Source: an uncultured Verrucomicrobiota bacterium
GTDB lineage: Bacteria; Verrucomicrobiota; Kiritimatiellia; RFP12; UBA3636
Reading direction: 5' to 3'
Length of the DNA: 8,406 nucleotides
Assembly: GCA_946534745.1 (NCBI GenBank)
Contig: CAMNDA010000419.1
Coordinates: forward strand, 1 to 8,406
Below, piece after piece: positions 1 through 5,173 of this stretch (its first letter is position 1; each line of letters starts with the position of its first letter). The position numbers and the translations under genes are program-made. Under the pieces are notes generated by a model that did no database searches, had not been told where the DNA came from, and worked only from the letters and a program-made list of their open reading frames with translations.

Positions 1-6
1 TTTCAT
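1..6 (-). CDS. Start of a gene that leaves the window (only Met-Lys visible)
   Basis: An ATG at 6-4 followed by a Lys codon is preceded by a strong Shine-Dalgarno sequence (AAAGGAGG, 25-18, 11 nt from the ATG). About 65 nt further upstream lies a near-consensus sigma70 promoter. This combination supports a real start for a gene reading left out of the window. Only two codons are visible, so its product cannot be inferred. It is separated from copA by a 275-nt gap and has its own promoter, so it is probably a separate transcription unit. Confidence 0.6.
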
Positions 7-17
7 TTCTTGGCGAA

Positions 18-25
18 CCTCCTTT
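18..25 (-). promoter_or_regulatory. Shine-Dalgarno of the gene starting at base 6
   Basis: On the minus strand this reads AAAGGAGG, an almost perfect anti-16S match, followed by an 11-nt spacer and ATG. The spacer is slightly long. It is the strongest ribosome binding site in the window and stands out because most genes here have none. Confidence 0.6.
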
Positions 26-52
26 CCGCGGTGGGTGCTGGACTAATCACTA

Positions 53-73
53 CCGTTTTGGTTGTGAAAACGG
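53..73 (-). repeat. Perfect 7-bp stem-loop at the 5' end of the left-exiting transcript
   Basis: CCGTTTT at 53-59 and AAAACGG at 67-73 form a perfect inverted repeat with a 7-nt loop. The predicted transcription start for the promoter at 79-107 lies around base 71-74. The hairpin would therefore sit at the very 5' end of the mRNA, or it could be an operator overlapping the start site. No T-run follows on either strand, so it does not look like an intrinsic terminator. Confidence 0.5.
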
Positions 74-78
74 CGCGG

Positions 79-107
79 AGTCTAGCAAAGAAAAAACATA
101 AAGTCAA
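79..107 (-). promoter_or_regulatory. Sigma70-type promoter driving the left-exiting gene
   Basis: On the minus strand a -35 box TTGACT (107-102; 5 of 6 consensus) is separated by exactly 17 nt from a -10 box TAGACT (84-79; 4 of 6 against TATAAT). The spacer is AT-rich with a T-run. The surrounding 80-200 region is clearly more AT-rich than the coding DNA, as expected for a regulatory region. The predicted start is near 72, giving a leader of about 65 nt. The 17-nt spacing argues against a MerR/CueR-type promoter, which usually has 19-20 nt. Confidence 0.6.
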
Positions 108-119
108 GTGGGTATTTCA

Positions 120-133
120 AGAAGATTTCTTCT
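120..133. repeat. Short palindrome upstream of the promoter, possible operator
   Basis: AGAAGA and TCTTCT flank a 2-nt centre (TT), giving 6-bp arms. The site begins 13 bp upstream of the -35 box at 102-107, where an activator or repressor could bind. The arms are short and low in complexity, so chance is possible in this AT-rich stretch. It does not match the copper operators I know (CopY TACAnnTGTA, CueR). Confidence 0.25.
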
Positions 134-237
134 CCTCATCGACTCGCTGAAATGAACGAATCAACATTATTTCGGTTGTCTTTTATTCTGCCGCTTCGGA
201 CCAGTCGACGACGATATGGCGGGCTCGTCCACCGCTA

Positions 238-270
238 GTACCGGAGCCACGCCGGTTGCCGGACCGGTAC
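238..270 (-). repeat. Stem-loop downstream of copA, possible transcript end
   Basis: GTACCGG (238-244) and CCGGTAC (264-270) are a perfect 7-bp inverted repeat that starts 10 nt past the copA stop. An inner CCGG-TTG-CCGG (252-262) can form a second small stem. No U-run follows on the minus strand, so this is not a classical intrinsic terminator. It could stabilise the 3' end of the mRNA or assist Rho-dependent termination. Confidence 0.3.
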
Positions 271-280
271 GGCGGAAGGG

Positions 281-2602
281 TCACGACACGGGGTCGAACC
301 GGTTGAGGCGGAGGGCGTTGGCGCAGACGCAGAAGCTGGAGAGGCTCATCGCGAGGGCGCCGAGGTCGGGGTGCATCTTCCAGCCGAGGAGCGGATAGAG
401 GGCGCCCGCGGCGAGCGGGATCAGCAGGACGTTGTAGGCGAAGGCCCAGAAGAGGTTCTCGCGGACGTTGCGCAGCGTCGCGCGGCCGAGACGCAGCGCG
501 GCGACGACGTCCGAGAGGCGCGAATGCACGAGCACGGCGTCGGCGGCGTCGATCGCGACGTCCGTCCCCGCGCCGATGGCGAGCCCCAGGTCCGCCGCGG
601 CGAGCGCGGGGGCGTCGTTCACGCCGTCGCCCACCATCGCCACGCGGCCCTCCCGCGCGAGGTCCTCGACGGCGCGATGCTTGCCGTCCGGCAGCACGCC
701 CGCGACGACCTCGTCGATGCCGACGCCCGCGGCCACGGCGCGCGCGGTGCGCTCGTTGTCGCCCGTGAGCATCACGACGCGGAGTCCCATCGCGCGAAGG
801 TCGCGGACGGACGCGGCGGCGTCCGCCTTGGGCGCGTCGGCGACGGCGATGAGGCCGAGCGCCTTCCCGCCGCGCGCGAAGACGAGCGGCGTGGCGCCCT
901 TCGCGGCGGCCTCCTCCGCCGCGGCGCGGAGCTCGGGCGGGAGCGCGATGCCGCGCGCCTCGGCCGCGGCGACGCTGCCGCCGAAGGCCGGCTCGCCGCC
1001 GACCGTCGCCTCCACGCCGCTGCCGGGCAGCGCGCGGAAGGACTCGACCGGACGGCGTTCGGCCGGCTCCGCCCCGGCCGCCGCGCGGACGACGGCTTTG
1101 GCGAGCGGGTGCTCGCTTCCGCGCTCGAGCGCGGCGGCGAAGGCGAGAAGGGCCGCTCCGTTTTCGCCGGCGGCGCGAACGGAGACGACCTCCGGCTCGC
1201 CGGCGGTGATCGTGCCGGTCTTGTCGAGGACGACGGTGCGGACGCGGCCCGCGGCCTCGAGCGCGGCCGCGGTCTTGAAGAGGATGCCGCGGCGCGCGCC
1301 GACGCCGCTGCCGACCATGATCGCGACGGGCGTCGCGAGGCCGAGCGCGCAGGGGCAGCTCACGACGAGGACCGCGATCGCGCGGGCGAGCGCGAAGCCC
1401 GGCGCGGCGCCGAGCGCGAGCCAGACGCCGAGCGCGAGGAGCGCGACGAGGAGGATCGCCGGAACGAACACGGCCGAGACGCGGTCCGCGAGCTGGGCGA
1501 CGGGCGCCTTGGTCGCGGCGGCGTCCGAGACGAGGCGTGCGATCTGCGCGAGCGTCGTGTCCGCGCCGACGCGCGTCGCGCGGCAGCGCAGGAAGCCGGA
1601 GCGGTTCGCGGTCGCGGCGGAGACGGGCGCGCCCGGCGCCTTGTCGACCGGGACGCTCTCGCCCGTGAGCGCGGATTCGTCGACCGCGCCCCCGCCCTCC
1701 TCGACGACGCCGTCGACGGGGACGTTCTCGCCGGGGCGGACGAGGAAGACGTCGCCGACGCGCACCTGCGCGGCCGGGATCGTCTCCTCGCGGCCGTCGC
1801 GCACGACGGTCGCGGTCTTGGGCGCGAGCGCGAGCAGCGCGCGCAGCGCGCTCGTCGTGCGGCCCTTCGCGCGCGCCTCAAGCATCTTTCCGACGGTGAT
1901 GAGCGTGACGATCATCGCCGCGCTCTCGAAGTAGTACTGGTCCATCCACCGCTCGGCGCCGGCGACGCCTTCGAGCAGCTGCGCGCGCGTCATCAGGAAG
2001 AGCACGGCCGTGCTCCACGCGAAGGCGGAGCCCGCGCCGAGCGCGACGAGCGTGTCCATGTTCGGCGCGCCGCGCAGCAGGCCCCGCAGGCCGGACGTGA
2101 AGAAGCGACCGTTGAGGACCAGCACCGCGCCGGCGAGGAGCAGCTGCGCGAGGCCCATCGCCACGTGGTTCGGCTCGGGCTGCGTGAACCAGCGCGGCAG
2201 CGGCCAGCCCAGCATCATGTGGCCCATCGTGCCGTACATCAGCACGGCCAGCAGCGCGAGCGACCACAGCAGCCGCCGGCGCAGCCCGCGCGCCTCGGTC
2301 TGGTCGTCGGGAGCCCCCGCCGGGGGGACGGGGGCGGCTCCCGGCCGTTGGTCCGAGGTCGCCGGCTCCGCCTCGCGCGCGGCGCGGTAGCCGGCCTTCT
2401 CGACCGCGGCGACGATCGCCTCGTCCGGCGCGTCGCCCTCGACGCGCATCGAGTTGGTGAGCAGGCTCACCGCGCACCCCGCCACGCCGGGCACGGCGGA
2501 GACCGCCCGCTCGACGCGCGCCGAGCACGCGGCGCACATCATTCCGGCGACGGAGAAGCGGCGGGCGCCGCCCTTGCTGGAATCCGACATTGTCCTGTTC
2601 AT
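281..2602 (-). CDS. copA: Cu(I)-exporting P1B-type ATPase (CopA family)
   Basis: This 773-residue inner-membrane pump uses ATP to move Cu(I) out of the cytoplasm. Residues 15-75 form one HMA metal-binding domain with the Cu-binding pair C23/C26 (GMMCAAC). The membrane segments start near 110. The actuator loop carries TGES at 313-316. The sixth helix has the ion-binding CPC at 416-418, and D460 of DKTGT is phosphorylated. The nucleotide domain has SEHP (496-499), and the hinge has TGDN (613-616) and GDGVNDAP (658-665). Y723-N724 and M752/S756 in the last two helices are the P1B-1 (Cu+) signature, which argues against Zn/Cd. Length is normal with one HMA. The ATG at 2602 overlaps the stop of the small upstream gene (ATGA) and has AGAGGA before it, which favours it over the Met five codons in. 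It is the last gene of the run. Confidence 0.96.
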   Translation of the reverse strand: MNRTMSDSSKGGARRFSVAGMMCAACSARVERAVSAVPGVAGCAVSLLTNSMRVEGDAPDEAIVAAVEKAGYRAAREAEPATSDQRPGAAPVPPAGAPDDQTEARGLRRRLLWSLALLAVLMYGTMGHMMLGWPLPRWFTQPEPNHVAMGLAQLLLAGAVLVLNGRFFTSGLRGLLRGAPNMDTLVALGAGSAFAWSTAVLFLMTRAQLLEGVAGAERWMDQYYFESAAMIVTLITVGKMLEARAKGRTTSALRALLALAPKTATVVRDGREETIPAAQVRVGDVFLVRPGENVPVDGVVEEGGGAVDESALTGESVPVDKAPGAPVSAATANRSGFLRCRATRVGADTTLAQIARLVSDAAATKAPVAQLADRVSAVFVPAILLVALLALGVWLALGAAPGFALARAIAVLVVSCPCALGLATPVAIMVGSGVGARRGILFKTAAALEAAGRVRTVVLDKTGTITAGEPEVVSVRAAGENGAALLAFAAALERGSEHPLAKAVVRAAAGAEPAERRPVESFRALPGSGVEATVGGEPAFGGSVAAAEARGIALPPELRAAAEEAAAKGATPLVFARGGKALGLIAVADAPKADAAASVRDLRAMGLRVVMLTGDNERTARAVAAGVGIDEVVAGVLPDGKHRAVEDLAREGRVAMVGDGVNDAPALAAADLGLAIGAGTDVAIDAADAVLVHSRLSDVVAALRLGRATLRNVRENLFWAFAYNVLLIPLAAGALYPLLGWKMHPDLGALAMSLSSFCVCANALRLNRFDPVS

Positions 2603-2802
2603 GATTTCCTCTGCTTTGCGGGAGCCTCAACCGCCCTGTCTTCTTCAGGTGTCGTCGCGGCGCGCTTTCGGTAGCGGCGGCCTGCAATCTCAGCCAAGTA
2701 GAAGATCGCGTGGGCGACGAGCACAAGACCACTTATGAAGACCAAGCTCATAAGGGCGAGAATGGCGGCTTCGGATCGGGAGAAAATGGGATTGGAAGGC
2801 AT
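2599..2802 (-). CDS. Small single-span membrane protein coupled to copA
   Basis: I do not recognise this 67-residue protein. Residues 12-38 form one hydrophobic helix (Leu/Val/Ile/Phe-rich). It is followed by a basic cluster (R42, R43, R45, K46, R47) and a charged tail of about 20 residues, so the tail is probably cytoplasmic. It has no Cys and only one His, so it is unlikely to bind copper itself. Its stop overlaps the copA start by 4 nt, suggesting joint synthesis and perhaps a role in CopA folding or regulation. Small membrane proteins occur next to the cbb3-oxidase copper ATPase CcoI (CcoS), but the acidic tail typical of CcoS is not seen. I chose the ATG at 2802. A GTG at 2820 would add six residues, but it overlaps a putative -10 box and also lacks a Shine-Dalgarno sequence. 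Confidence 0.7.
   Translation of the reverse strand: MPSNPIFSRSEAAILALMSLVFISGLVLVAHAIFYLAEIAGRRYRKRAATTPEEDRAVEAPAKQRKS
2607..2612 (-). promoter_or_regulatory. Ribosome binding site choosing the copA start
   Basis: AGAGGA lies 4 nt before the ATG at 2602, inside the last codons of the small membrane-protein gene. It supports the start in the ATGA overlap over the alternative Met at 2590, and it implies translational coupling of the two genes. Confidence 0.5.
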
Positions 2803-2810
2803 GACGACGA

Positions 2811-2839
2811 ATTCTAGCACGCGGAGGGCGGGGAGTAAA
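2811..2839 (-). promoter_or_regulatory. Putative internal promoter giving a near-leaderless mRNA for the small protein and copA
   Basis: On the minus strand, TTTACT (2839-2834; 4 of 6) is 17 nt from TAGAAT (2816-2811; 5 of 6). The -10 box ends 8 nt before the ATG at 2802, so the transcript would start at or within a few nt of the start codon. The gene has no Shine-Dalgarno sequence, as leaderless genes usually do not. Two AT-rich boxes with exact spacing are unlikely in such GC-rich DNA but not impossible, so this is an inference from sequence only. Confidence 0.4.
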
Positions 2840-2853
2840 TCTCACGCAGAGTT

Positions 2854-4347
2854 TCATCTGGGTCCGGCCCAGTTGGCGAAGGCGGGGCGGGCGGCGTCGA
2901 GCGCGGCGGCGGGGACGAGAAAGGCGTCGGCGGTATCACGGACGCCGGGGATCGGCGCCGGGTTGCAGCCGCGCGCGGCGGCGCCGACCGCCTCCGGGCC
3001 GAAGGCGTTGCCGCAGTTCTGGCAGACGATGCGGCCGTCGTCCCGCTGCGCGAACCAGGCGCGCGGCGAGGGGTTGCACGCCTGGCAGGTGTTGAAGGCA
3101 ATGCGCGCGCACCCGGCGCCGTCGCGCAGCGCGAGGAGCTGCACGGCGGGCAGCGCGGCATCGGCGGACGGCACGTTGACGTAGAGGGCCTTGCCCGTGA
3201 CGCGCGAGAGCGGCACGGCTACGAAGCCGTCCCCTCCGGGCGCCAGGTCGAGATAGGGAGATTCCGGCACCGCCGGGGTCTCCGGCACCGCCGGGGCCTC
3301 CGGCGCCTCCGTCGTCTGCGGTCTTTCGCAGCAGTCGTAGGTGATGGCGTCCGGATCGGCCGACCAGGCGCGGAGTCCGCGCCGCGCCATCCCCAGCGCC
3401 AGGGCGATCAGGATCGCCGCCGCGATGCGTCCGAAGAGCGCGCGCCGCCGCGTGAAAAAGCCCGCCGCCGCGCCGACGGCAAAGAGCGCCGGAGCCGTTC
3501 CAAGGCCGAATGCCAGCATCGCCGCAGCCCCGTGCGCGGCACCGCCGCTTGCGAGCGCCCAGAGCTGCACCGACTGGAGCGGACCGCACGGCATGAATCC
3601 GTTGGCCGCGCCGACAAGCAGCGGACGCAGCGCCGCCGGCCCTTGGAATTTCCGAGCAGGGCGGCTGCGCCGGCGCGAAATCCGTGCGGCGAACGGCATC
3701 CATCCCAGCGAGCGCGCGGCGACGAGAAGCATGGCGAGCGCCGCGACAAGAAGCAACGTTCCGCGGGCCCGCGGCCCGACGTGGAACGCCGCGCCGACAG
3801 CCCCGGCCACTGCACCGATGGCCGTGTAGGTGGCGAGGCGTCCGACGTTGTAGAGCGCGGCGGCAATCCAGGGCCGTGCGCGGCCGTGCGCTGCGGAGAT
3901 CGCCAGCGCGCCGCACATTCCCGCGCAGTGGAAGCCGGTCAGGAGCCCGACGGCGAACAGCGCGCCGAGCGACCCCGCGCCGTCGGGCGACGGCGCAAGC
4001 GAAAGCGGATCGAAGCCGAGCGCCGCGCGGAGTCCGTACCATGCCGCGACAAGCGCCGCCGCGAGCGCGACGGCGATGACGGCCCCGCGCCACGGGCGCG
4101 TCGGCGAAATCCATTCCGGCCGAGTCTCATAGCCTTCCGCGCGGACGGCGGCGACGATGCGCCCAGTGACGTCAGGTGGGGCATCGTTGGCGAGGACAAG
4201 TTCCGCCACGTGTCCGCGAAAGCGCACCGACGCAACGCCATCGACCGCGCCGATCGCACGTGTCAGTGCCTCCACGCAGTGCGCGCATTCAATGCCATTG
4301 ATGCGGACGAACAAACGGGAGTAGGAAGTGCTGGGAGAGGTATCCAT
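2854..4347 (-). CDS. Fusion membrane protein: HMA domain, DsbD_2/TauE-SafE-like domain, FtrD-like iron-sulfur domain
   Basis: The protein has 497 residues. Residues 11-76 are an HMA domain (ferredoxin-like fold) with the metal-binding pair C21/C24 (GIECAHC). After one helix (about 87-108), residues 125-322 are a six-helix DsbD_2 (sulfite exporter TauE/SafE-like) unit with its hallmarks GFHCAGMCG (H140, C141, C145) and NGFMPCG (C254). A Pro/Glu/Ala-rich linker (about 343-364) leads to an FtrD-like (DUF2318) C-terminal domain with C421/C424, C442/C445 and C461 of GCNP, probably binding Fe-S or metal. Family knowledge suggests transfer of metal or thiol electrons across the inner membrane; the substrate is unknown. 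The ATG at 4347 starts just before the HMA fold. An upstream in-frame extension is Arg/Ser/Pro-rich shadow sequence. No Shine-Dalgarno sequence is visible. It sits 49 nt after the amidotransferase gene and 51 nt before the small protein. Confidence 0.85.
   Translation of the reverse strand: MDTSPSTSYSRLFVRINGIECAHCVEALTRAIGAVDGVASVRFRGHVAELVLANDAPPDVTGRIVAAVRAEGYETRPEWISPTRPWRGAVIAVALAAALVAAWYGLRAALGFDPLSLAPSPDGAGSLGALFAVGLLTGFHCAGMCGALAISAAHGRARPWIAAALYNVGRLATYTAIGAVAGAVGAAFHVGPRARGTLLLVAALAMLLVAARSLGWMPFAARISRRRSRPARKFQGPAALRPLLVGAANGFMPCGPLQSVQLWALASGGAAHGAAAMLAFGLGTAPALFAVGAAAGFFTRRRALFGRIAAAILIALALGMARRGLRAWSADPDAITYDCCERPQTTEAPEAPAVPETPAVPESPYLDLAPGGDGFVAVPLSRVTGKALYVNVPSADAALPAVQLLALRDGAGCARIAFNTCQACNPSPRAWFAQRDDGRIVCQNCGNAFGPEAVGAAARGCNPAPIPGVRDTADAFLVPAAALDAARPAFANWAGPR
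3263..3296 (-). repeat. Two 16-bp repeats (period 18 bp) coding the proline-rich linker
   Basis: The same 16 bases occur at 3263-3278 and 3281-3296. They encode repeated Pro-Glu-x-Pro-Ala-Val units in the linker between the membrane domain and the FtrD-like domain of the fusion protein. The period is a multiple of three, so gain or loss of a unit would change linker length without a frameshift. Confidence 0.6.
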
Positions 4348-4396
4348 GGGCGGGTGGCGGCGGCGGTGGAGATGGCGTGTTTCATGCGGGGCGGGG

Positions 4397-5173
4397 CTAG
4401 AGCGCGGCGTAGTCGGTGAAGAAGAGGCGGAAATCGTCGGGCGACGGGACGTAGAGTCGGCCGTTGGAGGGCGCGGAGAAGGCGCGGACGCCGTCGCGGA
4501 AGGCGACGGGCGCGCAGAGCGGGAGGGGCGCCCAGCCGTCGCCCGAGCCAAGCGGGCGCGTGGAGAGCGCGGCGACGCCGTCCGCCTCGCGGAGGTGGAG
4601 CGTTCCTTCGGCGTTGGCGTGGGCGAGGAGCTGTTCGCCGTCGAAGACGAGCAGGTCGAGCTTGTTGCCGTCGGAGAGATCGCGGCAGAGCGCGGCGAAT
4701 TCGGCGAAGCGCTCGTCGGCCGAGAGGGCGCGGCCGAGGGCGTCCTGGCGCGCGCCGACGCGGTCGAGCAGGAGCAGCAGGACGCGCTCGGAGTCGGTAC
4801 GCCCCTCCTGCGCGGCGAAGAAGGGGCCGAGGGCGTCGCCGCGGAAGATCGTGCCGTTGTGGGCGAGCGTCCAGACGCGGCCGCGGCTGTCGCGCCCGAC
4901 GAACGGGTGGCAGTTCACGCGGTCGGTGGCGCCGACGGTTGCCCTGCGGATGTGGGCGATCAGGGCGCGGGCCTCCACCGGCTCGGTGAGGCGCGCCATC
5001 AGGTAGGGGCTGCGCGAGGCCTGAACGGGCTCCTTCTCGAGGGAGGGGATGCCGTCGTGGAAGGTCGCGAGCCCCCAGCCGTCGGGATGCTCCGTGCTGT
5101 GCGAGTAGAACTCGCGCAGCCAGGCGTTGGCGCGCACGGGGCGCGGCGCCGAGAAACCGAAGAGCTCACACAC
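4397..5173 (-). CDS. Class II glutamine amidotransferase (YafJ/EgtC-like)
   Basis: This 258-residue protein is a stand-alone Ntn-type glutaminase domain, which hydrolyses a gamma-glutamyl amide bond. Start is GTG: it must be here because the catalytic Cys has to be residue 2, exposed when fMet is removed. Visible class II motifs are HPDGWG (29-34), HIRRATVG (74-81), NCHPF (87-91), the oxyanion LAHNG (103-107) and TDSE (126-129). No synthetase domain is attached, as in YafJ and EgtC. The gene overlaps the glutamate-cysteine ligase gene by 8 nt (GTGTGTGA) and has a good Shine-Dalgarno GGAGG at 5186-5182. The overlap suggests the two enzymes work together. An EgtC-like deglutamylase acting on a gamma-glutamyl thiol is plausible, but no egtB or egtD is nearby, so the substrate is open. 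Confidence 0.88.
   Translation of the reverse strand: MCELFGFSAPRPVRANAWLREFYSHSTEHPDGWGLATFHDGIPSLEKEPVQASRSPYLMARLTEPVEARALIAHIRRATVGATDRVNCHPFVGRDSRGRVWTLAHNGTIFRGDALGPFFAAQEGRTDSERVLLLLLDRVGARQDALGRALSADERFAEFAALCRDLSDGNKLDLLVFDGEQLLAHANAEGTLHLREADGVAALSTRPLGSGDGWAPLPLCAPVAFRDGVRAFSAPSNGRLYVPSPDDFRLFFTDYAAL

Larger units (their letters stand above)
7..280. other. Intergenic region between copA and the left-exiting gene
   Basis: This 274-nt stretch holds no convincing gene. The part from about 45 to 200 is AT-rich and contains a promoter, a 5' hairpin and a palindrome. The part from 200 to 280 is GC-rich and contains the stem-loop at 238-270 after copA. A 60-codon open frame on the plus strand from 216 runs into the antisense of copA and has Arg/Ser/Gly-rich, shadow-like composition. 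Confidence 0.6.

Noticed and set aside
53..73. Intrinsic terminator in the left intergenic region
   Set aside because: The stem has only 7 bp and no T-run follows it on either strand. It lies downstream of the promoter at the expected transcript start.
79..107. A MerR/CueR copper-responsive promoter
   Set aside because: The spacer is 17 nt rather than 19-20, and no CueR-type dyad lies between the boxes.
371..2674. A 767-codon open frame on the plus strand opposite copA
   Set aside because: Its product is Arg/Ala/Gly/Asp-rich with no domain pattern, and it lies exactly antisense to a clear CopA. In such GC-rich DNA long antisense frames arise from codon bias.
2599..2802. Small protein as CcoS of a cbb3-oxidase assembly cluster
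   Set aside because: It has one helix and sits beside a copper ATPase, but the acidic C-terminal pattern of CcoS is missing and no cco genes are visible.
4263..4385. 40-codon frame on the minus strand starting at 4385, just before the fusion gene
   Set aside because: It has no Shine-Dalgarno sequence and mostly overlaps the HMA coding region out of frame. A leader peptide is possible but nothing supports it.
4348..4551. N-terminal extension of 68 residues on the fusion protein
   Set aside because: The extension is Arg/Ser/Pro-rich and overlaps the end of the amidotransferase gene in another frame. The HMA fold begins right after the Met at 4347.
4397..5173. Firm assignment of the amidotransferase as EgtC or YafJ
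   Set aside because: All glutaminase motifs are shared by both, and no egtB or egtD is present to decide, so only the family is called.
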